Below, piece by piece: positions 29,213 to 39,120 of a stretch of 41,320 bases of DNA. Position numbers and translations under genes: made by a program. Under the pieces are notes generated by a model. It did no database searches and was not told the DNA's origin. It saw only the letters and a program-made list of their open reading frames with translations. Source of the DNA: an uncultured Pelagibacteraceae bacterium (GTDB lineage Bacteria; Pseudomonadota; Alphaproteobacteria; Pelagibacterales; Pelagibacteraceae); contig CACPDT010000005.1 of assembly GCA_902632665.1 (NCBI GenBank), forward strand, positions 1 to 41,320, written 5' to 3'. Position 1 is the first letter of the stretch; each line of letters opens with the position of its first letter.

Positions 29213-29883
29213 ATTTTTCCGAAATTTCTTTTAATATTTTTATAATCTTTAATAATTTTTTTATAATCTTTTTCAGTAAAAGCTGGCCATAATTTTTTTT
29301 CAAAGAAAATTTCTGAATAAGCTAGTTGCCATAATAAAAAATTACTCAATCTTTTTGTATTGCCGGTTCTAATTAATAAATCTGGATCTGGAATATTCTT
29401 AGTTTGAAGATGTTTTTCAAGGTTTTTTTCGTTAACTTTAATCTTATTTCTTTTAATTTTTTTGAAAGCATTTAAAAGCTCTGTTTTTGAGCCATAATTT
29501 AAAGCCAAATTAATTTGTAATTTTGAGTTTTTAATTGTTTTTTTTTCTGCAAAGTTTAACAAGAAATTCAATCTTTTTGAAAATTTTTTATATCCTAAAA
29601 TTTTAATTCTAATATTTTGCTTATGAATATCATCCAGTCTCTTTGTTAAAAAATTTTCTAATAATTTAAAAAGATAATTTATTTCTTTTTTTGGCCTTTT
29701 CCAATTTTCAGTAGAAAAAGCATAAAGTGTTAGAAACTTAATCTTATTTTTTATTGAGGATTTAATTATTACTTCAACTGTTTTTAAACCTTCTCTATGT
29801 CCTATGTTTCTAGAATTTCTATATTTTAAACCCCATCTTCCATTACCATCCATGATAATGGCTACATGATTTAATGGGTTCAT
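29209..29883 (-). CDS. uppS: Undecaprenyl pyrophosphate synthase
   Basis: HVAIIMDGNGRWG, GHREGLKTVE, LYAFSTENWKRP, DLLIRTGNTKRLSNFLLWQLAYSE. Confidence 0.97.
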   Translation of the reverse strand: MNPLNHVAIIMDGNGRWGLKYRNSRNIGHREGLKTVEVIIKSSIKNKIKFLTLYAFSTENWKRPKKEINYLFKLLENFLTKRLDDIHKQNIRIKILGYKKFSKRLNFLLNFAEKKTIKNSKLQINLALNYGSKTELLNAFKKIKRNKIKVNEKNLEKHLQTKNIPDPDLLIRTGNTKRLSNFLLWQLAYSEIFFEKKLWPAFTEKDYKKIIKDYKNIKRNFGKI

Positions 29884-30431
29884 ATGGTCATTATTTCTTT
29901 TTCTTTTGAAGAGACTTTTTCATCAACAATTTGGATGTGCTTATCAGTGATGTTTTGAACGTTTTTTTCAAAAGATTTTTCTTCATCTTCACCAATTTCT
30001 TTTGATTTTAAAAGTTTTTTAAGTTCCTCATTTGCATCTCTTCGAATATTTCGAATAGAAATTTTACATTTCTCACCCATGGATTTGATCAATTTTTTTA
30101 ACTCGTTTCTTCTCTCTTCATTGAGCTCGGGTATTGGTAATCGAATTAATTGACCATCAATTTGTGGATTAAGTCCTAATTCAGATTTTTTTATGGCCGC
30201 ATCAACTAAAGAAACATTGTTTTGATCCCAAACCTGAACATTTATCATTCTTGGCTCTGGTGTTGTTATACTGCCAATTTGATTAATTGGCATTTGTTGT
30301 CCATAAACATCCACTCTAACAGTATCTAGCATTGCAGCATTTGCTCGACCTGTTCTTAATGATGATAATTCTTTTGAAAAAGCTTCTATAGATTTATCCA
30401 TTTTGAGGCTATGTGATTTTTCATCAAACAT
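29880..30431 (-). CDS. frr: Ribosome recycling factor
   Basis: SLRTGRANAAMLDTVRVDVYGQQMPINQIGSITTPEPRM, IRLPIPELNEERRNELKK. Confidence 0.97.
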   Translation of the reverse strand: MFDEKSHSLKMDKSIEAFSKELSSLRTGRANAAMLDTVRVDVYGQQMPINQIGSITTPEPRMINVQVWDQNNVSLVDAAIKKSELGLNPQIDGQLIRLPIPELNEERRNELKKLIKSMGEKCKISIRNIRRDANEELKKLLKSKEIGEDEEKSFEKNVQNITDKHIQIVDEKVSSKEKEIMTI

Positions 30432-31283
30432 TTATTCCCCTATTTTAATTCTGCTAAACTCCTTGATCTTTAAATCATTAATAGCAAGTTCTTTTAAAAC
30501 ATCTTGAACTTTTTTTTTTGGTTCCATAACCCAAGCTTGTGTTAAAAGAGCATTTTCCTCTTTAAATTTGTTCATCTTACCTAAACTTATTTTTTTCGCA
30601 ATCTCTTCTGGTTTTCCTGAATTTTTAAGTTCCTCTGTAACCAATTCCTGCTCTTTGTCTATAATGGCTTTGTCAATTAATTTAGACTCTAAAGCTAAAG
30701 GGTTCGATGCCGCTATATGCATAGATAATTGTTTTCCAAATGTTTTTACAGTTTCAGAGTTATCTTTAGTTTCTAATGAGACAATCACAGCTAATTTAGC
30801 TAAGTTATCTTTAACCACAGTGTGTAAATATTGATAATTTACTGAGGAAGAATTTGAAATTGTTTTTGTTTTACCAATTGTGATTTTTTCTCCAATCTTA
30901 GCAATTAAAGCAACTAAATTTTCCTCAACGGTAATATCATTTTTCATTTTAGATTTTTTTAATTTTTCAATATCTGAATTATTTTGATTGTTTATTTCAC
31001 TTAATTCTTTCACAAAATTTATAAAATCATTATTTTTAGCAACAAAATCTGTTTCACAATTTACTTCAATAATTGATGTCTTATTTTGATCCCCACTAAC
31101 TGCAACAACTCCTTCTTTTGCATCTCTTGACATTTTTTTAGAGGCTTTTGAAATTCCTTTTACTCTTAAAATTTCAACAGCTTTATCTAAATCACCTCCA
31201 GACTCTTTAATTGCCAAGTTGCAATCTTTAAATCCTGCACCTGTTGCCTCTCTAAGTTTTTTTACTTTTTCTATATCGCTCAT
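30432..31283 (-). CDS. tsf: Elongation factor Ts
   Basis: [57 protein letters not shown]. Confidence 0.97.
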   Translation of the reverse strand: MSDIEKVKKLREATGAGFKDCNLAIKESGGDLDKAVEILRVKGISKASKKMSRDAKEGVVAVSGDQNKTSIIEVNCETDFVAKNNDFINFVKELSEINNQNNSDIEKLKKSKMKNDITVEENLVALIAKIGEKITIGKTKTISNSSSVNYQYLHTVVKDNLAKLAVIVSLETKDNSETVKTFGKQLSMHIAASNPLALESKLIDKAIIDKEQELVTEELKNSGKPEEIAKKISLGKMNKFKEENALLTQAWVMEPKKKVQDVLKELAINDLKIKEFSRIKIGE

Positions 31284-32099
31284 TTAATTTAGTTTTTCAG
31301 GCTTTTTTTTTGGAAATTTTTTTTCCAGTTTTTCTCTATCCATTTCAGCAATAGTTTTAGATTTATCGTTTATTTCTTTTTTTTCAGTATCTTTTTTTGT
31401 TTCAATAGCAGGTGCAGCTTTTTTAGCACCTACGATTGTTTCTTTAATAAGATTACAATATAGATCTATCGATCTTCTAGCATCATCATTGCCGGGTATG
31501 GGAAAATCAATTCCATCAGGATTTGAGTTGCTATCTAATATTGCAATTATTGGAATTCCTAATTTTACTGACTCTTGTATTGCAAGTGACTCGTAATTTG
31601 TATCTATAATAAATACTAAATCAGGAACTTTTTTCATCTCAGCAATTCCTCCAAGTGATCTTTGTAATTTATCTTTTTTAACACTCATTTTTAAAAGTTC
31701 TTTTTTTGTAAATCCTCTATTCTCAGCAACTAAATCTGTCTCTAATTTTTTTAGTTTTTTAATAGAATTTGAAATGGTACCCCAATTTGTGAGCATCCCA
31801 CCTAACCATCTATAATTAACGAAATATTGGTCTGTTTCTTTCGCTACTTCTGCAATTGCCTCAGAAGCTTGTTTTTTAGTTGATACAAACAAGATTTTTC
31901 CATTGTTTGAAATTGTTTCGTAAACTTTTTCTAAAGCAATTTTAGTTAATTCTAAAGTTTGAGTAAGGTCGATAATGTGAATACTATCTCTTTTTCCAAA
32001 TATATATTTTTTCATTTTTGGATTCCATCTTAAAGTCTTGTGACCAAGATGAACTCCTGCTTCTAATAATTGTTGAATAGTAACGTTTGGTATCTTCAT
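31284..32099 (-). CDS. rpsB: 30S ribosomal protein S2
   Basis: [52 protein letters not shown]. Confidence 0.98.
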   Translation of the reverse strand: MKIPNVTIQQLLEAGVHLGHKTLRWNPKMKKYIFGKRDSIHIIDLTQTLELTKIALEKVYETISNNGKILFVSTKKQASEAIAEVAKETDQYFVNYRWLGGMLTNWGTISNSIKKLKKLETDLVAENRGFTKKELLKMSVKKDKLQRSLGGIAEMKKVPDLVFIIDTNYESLAIQESVKLGIPIIAILDSNSNPDGIDFPIPGNDDARRSIDLYCNLIKETIVGAKKAAPAIETKKDTEKKEINDKSKTIAEMDREKLEKKFPKKKPEKLN

Positions 32100-32106
32100 A
32101 TTTTTT

Positions 32107-32169
32107 CCCGGTTAAGCCACCACAGTTATTTCCAATTAAGGACCGGAGGTTTAAAACCAACAAACTGTG
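32107..32169 (-). promoter_or_regulatory. Structured 5' leader of rpsB with predicted H-type pseudoknot near the RBS
   Basis: On the transcript (minus strand): CACAGUU/AACUGUG 7-bp helix (32163-32169 with 32121-32127), internal GGUU/AACC hairpin (32148-32158), and CCGGU (32142-32146) complementary to ACCGG (32108-32112) located just 5' of the AUG. Confidence 0.7.
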
Positions 32170-32245
32170 TGCGTGTTAATTTAAAATTGAAGATTATTTA
32201 CAAAGAAATTTTGAATTAGACAAGTCTTAATTATCCTATTACTGC

Positions 32246-35200
32246 TTAAATTTCCTTATTTCTCAGAATATTTATCGTTTTTCTGTCAATATTTCTCTTG
32301 TTTTTTAAGTGAAACTTTAAATCATTTTTATTGTCACTTATATAAATCTTTATCAATGTGTTTCCTTGTTTAGGCAAATATTTTGATATCTCATCAAGTT
32401 CTTTTGTGGATTTTAGATTAAATGTTACTTCTTGAATTGGTCTGTTTAACAAATCCTTTAGAGATACAATTTTTTGAACATTCAATCTTTTAAATCTATT
32501 TTCTGAGTCTGATGAAGATTTAAATAAAGTCAAAATAAAAGAATTTCCTTCTTTTAAAATTTCTCGATTTAATTCCAATATATCTGAAAAAATAAACAGC
32601 TCAAAAACGCTAGATAAATCAGTGAGCTTTAACACTGCATAAGGGTTGCCTTTTGCAGTTTTTCTCTCTTGTATTTTTAGTAATGTTGCAGCTACATTAG
32701 ACTCTTTTAGATCATCATGGTTATTAAATTTTTGATAATCATAAATATTATAATCATCAAAAACATCTTTAAACTGATTTAATGGATGATTTGAAATAAA
32801 AAAACCTACTGCTTCAAACTCTTTAGATAATCTTTCCTCAAACTTCCAGTCATCAATATTAGTAGTTATCTCATCTTCTTCATTAACATTTTCACCAAAT
32901 AAATCTATTTGGTTAGCAGATTTATTTTCAAAAATATTTTTTGATTTTGTGATAAAATTGGGAATGGAATTAAATAAAGATTGTCGATTAATATTTAAAT
33001 TATCAAAAGCTCCTGCTTTAACAAGTCCCTCTAGTTGCAATTTGTTTATGTCTTTTGGATTAACACGATTTAAAAAATCTTTAATGGATTTAAATGGTCC
33101 ATTATTTATTCTTTCTTGAACTATATTAGAAACAGCTTCATATCCAACAGCTTTAATTCCACCTAAAGCATAATAAAATTTCCCATTTTCGGCTCTAAAA
33201 TCTGCGAAACATTGATTTATATCAGGTCTTACAATTTCAATATTCAGTCTTTTAAGCTCTTCATAAAATTCACTAAGTTTATTTTGATTAGATATATCCA
33301 TAGTCATCGAGGCAGCAATAAATTCTTTTGGATAATAAGTTTTCAAATATGCTGTTTGATAAGATATAATTGCATATGCAGCAGCATGACTTTTATTGAA
33401 TCCATATTCTGCAAATGGTTCTATTTTTAAAAAAATTCCAGCTGCCACCTCTTTACTAATTCCATTTTTGACAGCCCCTGTAATAAAATTTTGTTTTTGT
33501 TTTTCAAGCTCAGATCTTTTTTTCTTTCCCATCGCTCTTCTTAAAATATCTGCTTGGCCAGCAGTAAAACCTGACAATTTCTGTGCAATTTGCATTACTT
33601 GTTCTTGATATATAATTACCCCGTAGGTTGGTTTTAAAATATCTTCTAATAAAGGGTGTAAATAATCTGGCTTTTGTTTGCCATGCTTACAATCATTATA
33701 AGTTGGTATATTGCTCATAGGACCTGGTCTATACAAAGCAACTAATGCAATAATATCCTCAATATGATTTGGCTTCATTTGAGTTAACGCTTCTCTCATT
33801 CCAGAACTCTCAATTTGAAATAAGCCAACTGTATTACCCGAAGATAACATTTCAAAAACTTTTTTATCTTCGTAATTTATATTCTCAATATTAAATTCTT
33901 TTTCTTTTTTTTTTATTAATTTTTGAGTATTATTAATCACTGTTAATGTTTTTAATCCTAAAAAATCAAATTTAATCAATCCAGCATCCTCAGCTGAATA
34001 CATATCGAATTGAGTTGAGGGAAGTAACAGATCAGTCGATGCATCTTTATATAAAGGAACAACTTCCTGTAATTTTCTATCAGCTATAACAACACCTGCT
34101 GCGTGAGTTGCAACATTTCTATTCAATCCCTCTAGTTTTAATGAGAGTTCTGTAAGTTTTTTAACTCTTGGATCATCTTTAATTAATTTTTGAAGTCTTG
34201 GTTCCCCAGCAATACATTCCATTAAATTTTGAGGTCTAGATGGATCAAAAGGTATCATTTTGGATATACTATCAACAAAACCATAGGATAACCCTAATAC
34301 TCTACCAACATCTCTGATAACCATTCTGGCTTTTAATTTTCCAAAAGTAATTATATGAGCAACACTATCCTTGTACTTTTCAGTCAAATATTCAAAAACT
34401 AGGTCTCTTTTCTCCTCACAAAAATCTATATCAAAGTCTGGCATTGAAATACGATCTGGATTTAAAAATCTCTCAAAAATAAGATTAAATTTTATTGGGT
34501 CGACATCTGTAATTAAAAGACACCATGCTACTAAAGAACCTGCACCAGATCCTCTTCCAGGTCCTACTGGGATATCATTTTTTTTTGCCCATATAATATA
34601 ATCAGAAACAATTAAGAAATAACTGGAATATTTCATTTGTATAATAATATCTAGTTCATGATCCAATCTATCTTTGTAAAGTAGAAATTTTTCATTTTTG
34701 AAAAGATCCTCACCCTGTATTTTATAAATATTTTTAAATTTTTGTTTTAATCCATCCAAAGAGTTTTTTTTTAATATTTCATCGGCATTTCCACCTTTGT
34801 CAGAACTAATGTCTGGTAATATGGGTTTTGAAAAATGCGGTCGAAAATTACAACGATAAGGGAAATTATAGTTATTTTCTAACGCTTCAGGTAAATCAGA
34901 AAATAATTCTGACATCTCAGAATTATCTTTAAGATAGTGTTGATTTGAGTATTTAATTCTATTTTTCTCATTTACATAAGTTTTGTTTTTAATACAGATT
35001 AATGCATCATGAGCTTCATACATGTCTTTGTTTGAGTAAAAAACTTCATTAGTGGCTATTATTGATATTTCTAAATTTAAAGACTGCGAGAGATTAAACT
35101 TTTCAAATGAAATTTCATTTTGATCTCCATGACGTTGTATTTCTATATAAAATTTATCACCATATTTTTGTTTAAGTTTAGAGTATAATTTTTCAATTTC

Positions 35201-35647
35201 TGAAAATTTTCCTTTATTGAATAATTGACCAACTAATCCATTTATTGTTCCTGAAAAAATGGCAACTCCCTCATTATTCTCTAACAATTCCTCAAAATTT
35301 AAATGTGGATCGGAGGTTCCATCATTATTAAGATATGATAATGAAGATAATTCAATTATTCTTTTATATCCAATTTCATTCAAAGCGAATAATGGTAATA
35401 AACCAATAGTACCATCTAATTTAAAATTAATCTGAGTACCAATAATTGGTTGGGTTCCAACTTTAGATATCTTTTCAGCAAATTCTAAGGCGCCACATAA
35501 ATTCGATGTATCACATAATGCTAGAGATTTAATCTTCTTTTCTTTAGATATTTCTCTTAAGTCATCAATTTTAATAGCTCCTTCACATATTGAAAATTGA
35601 GAGTGTATTTTTAGATGATTAAAGTTTTGAATTTGAGACTCAGCCAT
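32246..35647 (-). CDS. dnaE: DNA polymerase III subunit alpha
   Basis: N-terminal PHP domain, PVGPGRGSGAGSLVAWCL, MPDFDIDFCEEKRD, THAAGVVIAD, GLFQIESSGMRE, beta-clamp-like NQIDLFGE; OB fold at C-terminus. Confidence 0.98.
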   Translation of the reverse strand: MAESQIQNFNHLKIHSQFSICEGAIKIDDLREISKEKKIKSLALCDTSNLCGALEFAEKISKVGTQPIIGTQINFKLDGTIGLLPLFALNEIGYKRIIELSSLSYLNNDGTSDPHLNFEELLENNEGVAIFSGTINGLVGQLFNKGKFSEIEKLYSKLKQKYGDKFYIEIQRHGDQNEISFEKFNLSQSLNLEISIIATNEVFYSNKDMYEAHDALICIKNKTYVNEKNRIKYSNQHYLKDNSEMSELFSDLPEALENNYNFPYRCNFRPHFSKPILPDISSDKGGNADEILKKNSLDGLKQKFKNIYKIQGEDLFKNEKFLLYKDRLDHELDIIIQMKYSSYFLIVSDYIIWAKKNDIPVGPGRGSGAGSLVAWCLLITDVDPIKFNLIFERFLNPDRISMPDFDIDFCEEKRDLVFEYLTEKYKDSVAHIITFGKLKARMVIRDVGRVLGLSYGFVDSISKMIPFDPSRPQNLMECIAGEPRLQKLIKDDPRVKKLTELSLKLEGLNRNVATHAAGVVIADRKLQEVVPLYKDASTDLLLPSTQFDMYSAEDAGLIKFDFLGLKTLTVINNTQKLIKKKEKEFNIENINYEDKKVFEMLSSGNTVGLFQIESSGMREALTQMKPNHIEDIIALVALYRPGPMSNIPTYNDCKHGKQKPDYLHPLLEDILKPTYGVIIYQEQVMQIAQKLSGFTAGQADILRRAMGKKKRSELEKQKQNFITGAVKNGISKEVAAGIFLKIEPFAEYGFNKSHAAAYAIISYQTAYLKTYYPKEFIAASMTMDISNQNKLSEFYEELKRLNIEIVRPDINQCFADFRAENGKFYYALGGIKAVGYEAVSNIVQERINNGPFKSIKDFLNRVNPKDINKLQLEGLVKAGAFDNLNINRQSLFNSIPNFITKSKNIFENKSANQIDLFGENVNEEDEITTNIDDWKFEERLSKEFEAVGFFISNHPLNQFKDVFDDYNIYDYQKFNNHDDLKESNVAATLLKIQERKTAKGNPYAVLKLTDLSSVFELFIFSDILELNREILKEGNSFILTLFKSSSDSENRFKRLNVQKIVSLKDLLNRPIQEVTFNLKSTKELDEISKYLPKQGNTLIKIYISDNKNDLKFHLKNKRNIDRKTINILRNKEI

Positions 35648-36317
35648 TAATGGATTTTATATTACCATCAACTATTTCCAATAAGCAATCCGACTTATTA
35701 GCAAAAAATCTATTATGAGTTGCAAATATTATTATTCTATCAGGCTTTATCTGTTTTTTTAAAAGCTCAAAAATTCCTTTTGCAGTCTCAATATCTAAAC
35801 TTCCTGTTGGCTCATCTGCAAGAATAATTTGTGGATTGTTTATCAAAGCTCTTGCGATTGATACCCTTTGTTTCTCACCCCCAGATAATTGTGAGGGATA
35901 GTGATTTAATCTTTTTGCAAGACCAACTTTTTTGAGCATTATTTTTGATTTATTTGAAGCGTCCTCTTTATTTTTGCCACTTGCTAAACTAGCTAAGGTT
36001 AAATTTTCTATTGCTGTAAAATCAGACAGAAGATTATCTTGTTGATAGATAATTCCGATTTTATTAGCTCTTAATAAATCATTTTTTTGAGAATTGTTTG
36101 GATCAATCTTTTTATTATCAATAAGTATAGACCCAGAACTAGGTCGGTCTATTAAGGACAATAAATTTAATAAAGTTGATTTACCAGAGCCTGAAGGTCC
36201 CATTAGAGAATAAATTTTTCCAGATTTAAATTTATATGAAATTTTTTTTAAAACATTTATCCTTTTTAAACTTAAAAAACTTTTATTTATGTTGGATAGC
36301 TGAATTAAATTACTCAT
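35640..36317 (-). CDS. lolD: Lipoprotein-releasing ABC transporter ATP-binding protein LolD
   Basis: Walker A GPSGSGKST, signature LSGGEKQRVSIARAL, Walker B IILADEPTGSLD; adjacent LolC/E permease. Confidence 0.94.
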   Translation of the reverse strand: MSNLIQLSNINKSFLSLKRINVLKKISYKFKSGKIYSLMGPSGSGKSTLLNLLSLIDRPSSGSILIDNKKIDPNNSQKNDLLRANKIGIIYQQDNLLSDFTAIENLTLASLASGKNKEDASNKSKIMLKKVGLAKRLNHYPSQLSGGEKQRVSIARALINNPQIILADEPTGSLDIETAKGIFELLKKQIKPDRIIIFATHNRFFANKSDCLLEIVDGNIKSING

Positions 36318-37542
36318 ACTTTAATGCTTTTATTGGATCTAATTTGGCCGCCTTCATAGCTGGAAATATAGATACAATTATCGTTATAAAAATTGAACAC
36401 AATGAAATAATAAAAATAGAAGATGGATTTATTTCAGACGGCATTGTGCTTAAGAAATATATTTCTTCAGGAAATAAACTTATGTTAAAAGCATCACTTA
36501 GAAATTTTCTAACATTTTCAACGTACATAGAAAATGTAACCCCTAATAATATTCCAAACAATGTAGCAGTTGTACCTATTATTACCCCAACTAAAAAAAA
36601 AATTTTAATAATAGATTTATTCAACACACCAATAGATTTTAAAATAGCAATATCTCTAGTTTTATTTTTTACTAATATCGTTAAGCCTGAAATGATATTA
36701 AAAGCTGCAACAATAATTATAAGAGATAATATAATAAACATTACATTTCGCTCTACTTTTAAAGCTGAAAATAAAGAGCTATTAGTATCAGCCCAACTAT
36801 ATACAAAATCATTAGGAAATATTTTTTGAACAATCTCTTTTTGATTTTGAATATTTTGAGGATCCTTTAAATAAACCTCTAACTTTCTATCATTTTTTGA
36901 GAGATTCATAAATTCATCAAGAGTATCAATATTAATAAATGCTACATTATTGTCAAAATCTGCTAAGCCACTTTCAAACAATGAAATAATAGTAAAAGAT
37001 TTTTTCTTTGGGATACTGCCAATTATTGTATCTACACCTGACGATGACATTATTGACACATCATCACCAAGCTTAAGATTCAATGTGAAACTTAACTCTT
37101 TACCTAAAGAAATATAGTTATCTGTCAAATTACTTTTATTACCTACAAATGTTTTATCTTTTATTATCTTTAGTTTAGGAAAATCTTCTCTTGAATAACC
37201 TCTCAAAACAATACCTTTAGAGGTGTCTTTTTTAATAATTATTGCTTCTCCAGAGTTACTTAATATCATTTCACTCGCGATAAGATTGAGATTAGTATTC
37301 TTTACTTTATCAATTTGAATTTGATTTTCATAAGTATCAACAGTTATATGGGCATTAAAACCAACTATCTTATTTATTAATTCGGATCTAAATCCATTCA
37401 TTACTGACATCACAATAATTAGGACTGCAACTCCTAAGCTTATTCCAATAAATGAAAAAATAGATATAACATTTAAAAAGCCATCTTTTTTTCTTGCTTT
37501 TAAAAATCTAAATGTAATTTCTTTTTCTAAAGTTGAAATCAA
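36310..37542 (-). CDS. Lipoprotein-releasing ABC transporter permease LolC/LolE family
   Basis: FLKARKKDGFLNVISIFSFIGISLGVAVLIIVMSVMNGFRSELI N-terminus, FtsX-like C-terminal domain (RDIAILKSIGV); next to lolD. Confidence 0.92.
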   Translation of the reverse strand: MISTLEKEITFRFLKARKKDGFLNVISIFSFIGISLGVAVLIIVMSVMNGFRSELINKIVGFNAHITVDTYENQIQIDKVKNTNLNLIASEMILSNSGEAIIIKKDTSKGIVLRGYSREDFPKLKIIKDKTFVGNKSNLTDNYISLGKELSFTLNLKLGDDVSIMSSSGVDTIIGSIPKKKSFTIISLFESGLADFDNNVAFINIDTLDEFMNLSKNDRKLEVYLKDPQNIQNQKEIVQKIFPNDFVYSWADTNSSLFSALKVERNVMFIILSLIIIVAAFNIISGLTILVKNKTRDIAILKSIGVLNKSIIKIFFLVGVIIGTTATLFGILLGVTFSMYVENVRKFLSDAFNISLFPEEIYFLSTMPSEINPSSIFIISLCSIFITIIVSIFPAMKAAKLDPIKALKYE

Positions 37543-38873
37543 TTGTGAGCTTTTTGTTTATTAATAATCTTAATAATTTCTTTTAAATTAATTTTTTGAG
37601 TTTCTTTATTTATTTCTTTAAATTCAAATAAATCACCTTCAGTTTGTTTTCCAATAATTATTTGATAAGGAGCACCAATCAAATTCATTTTTTTTATTTT
37701 TGAGGATAAATTTTCATCAGTATCATCAATAATCGTATCAATATTATTTTGATTTAATTCAAAACTTATTTTGTTTGCTTTATCAAGTGCAGATGTATCG
37801 TTTTTATTAATCATAGGAATTATTGCAATATCATATGGTGCAACAGAAATTGGCCATTTCATGATTTCATTTTTTTCATCATACTTTGCCTCTATAATTG
37901 CTCCTACTAACCTTGAAACTCCTATTCCGTAAGATCCCATTTTTACGTAGTCTTTTTTACCTCCAGGTAAATCGACTGCTGCATCCATTGGTTTGGAGTA
38001 TTTGTCTCCAAAATAAAAAATATGGCCAACTTCTATACCTTTTGTTTTCAATCTATTTTTCTCTGAAACTTTTTCATTAAACTCATCCTCTTTGAATTTA
38101 TCATCAGTAACTGAATAAAATTTTTCATATTGATTTCTCAATTCAAGTAGGGATTTAACATCAAGTTTTGTTCCTTCAAAATTTAAGTCGAATATTCTTT
38201 TGTCTGCATAAATTTTACTCTCTCCAGTTTCTGCTAGGATAATAAATTCATGAGAAAGATTTCCTCCAATAGGGCCTGTGTCAGCTGCCATTGGAATTGC
38301 TGTGAGATCTAATCTTTTAAAAGTTTTCAAATAAGATAGGAAAAATTTATTATAAGAAAACAGTGCATCATCATCTGTAATATCAAAAGAATATGCATCC
38401 TTCATGTAGAACTCCCGACATCGCATAATTCCAAATCTTGGTCTAATTTCATCTCTAAATTTCCATTGAATATGATAAAGAAGTTGAGGTAAAGATTTAT
38501 ATGATTTTAGAGAAGATCTAAAAATATCTGTTACTAATTCCTCATTTGTTGGTCCATAAAGCATTTCTCGATTTTGACGATCTTTTATTCGTAACATTTC
38601 CTCACCATAATCCTCATAACGTCCACTCTCTTTCCAAATCTCGCTAGATTGTATTGTGGGCATTAGTATTTCTTGTGCACCTATTTTATTTTGTTCTTCT
38701 CTTACAATTCTCTCAATTTTTTTCATTACTTTGAAGCCTAGAGGCAACCAAGAGTATATGCCTGCTGAAGATTGTTTTATCATACCAACTCTTAACATTA
38801 GCTGGTGAGACTTTATCTTTGCTTCAGAAGGGTTATTTTTTAAAATCGGAATAAAAGATTTAGAAATATACAT
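37539..38873 (-). CDS. proS: Prolyl-tRNA synthetase, short alphaproteobacterial form without the YbaK-like insertion
   Basis: SHQLMLRVGMIKQSSAGIYSWLPLGFKVMKKIE, GPTNEELVTDIFR, QWKFRDEIRPRFGIMRCREFYMKDAYSFD, MGSYGIGVSRLVGAI; 444 aa. Confidence 0.96.
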   Translation of the reverse strand: MYISKSFIPILKNNPSEAKIKSHQLMLRVGMIKQSSAGIYSWLPLGFKVMKKIERIVREEQNKIGAQEILMPTIQSSEIWKESGRYEDYGEEMLRIKDRQNREMLYGPTNEELVTDIFRSSLKSYKSLPQLLYHIQWKFRDEIRPRFGIMRCREFYMKDAYSFDITDDDALFSYNKFFLSYLKTFKRLDLTAIPMAADTGPIGGNLSHEFIILAETGESKIYADKRIFDLNFEGTKLDVKSLLELRNQYEKFYSVTDDKFKEDEFNEKVSEKNRLKTKGIEVGHIFYFGDKYSKPMDAAVDLPGGKKDYVKMGSYGIGVSRLVGAIIEAKYDEKNEIMKWPISVAPYDIAIIPMINKNDTSALDKANKISFELNQNNIDTIIDDTDENLSSKIKKMNLIGAPYQIIIGKQTEGDLFEFKEINKETQKINLKEIIKIINKQKAHN

Positions 38874-38874
38874 G

Positions 38875-39120
38875 TTAAATGATTATATTTCTTAAATTTA
38901 AATATTCAAATTTCATTAATAAATAAATGGCTATAAATATAATTGTTGTTATTCCAGTACAATAAAGGAATTTTTTTAACATTTTAGGATTTTCTGGTGA
39001 TCCGGGATCTTCACCATCTACTTTAACTATTTTTTTCCTCTCAACATCTATTGGTAAAATCGCAAAAAAAACAATCCACCAGATAATAATGTAGATTATA
39101 GCTAAACCAGTAGGACTCAT
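38875..39120 (-). CDS. DUF1467 family small membrane protein
   Basis: Two TM helices, WWIVFFAILPI and GEDPGSPENPKMLKKF patterns; located between rnj and proS as in alphaproteobacteria. Confidence 0.85.
   Translation of the reverse strand: MSPTGLAIIYIIIWWIVFFAILPIDVERKKIVKVDGEDPGSPENPKMLKKFLYCTGITTIIFIAIYLLMKFEYLNLRNIII

Noticed and set aside
29230-29275. Imperfect tandem repeat TTTTTATAATCTTTAATAA / TTTTTTTATAATCTTT near the uppS 3' end
   Set aside because: Encodes the lysine-rich tail KDYKKIIKDYKNIKRN; low complexity explains it, no sign of a regulatory or mobile repeat.
36236-36829. 197-aa plus-strand ORF antisense to lolC/E and the lolD 5' end
   Set aside because: It mirrors a strongly supported LolC/E coding frame on the opposite strand, has no recognisable domain, and looks like a shadow ORF from codon bias.
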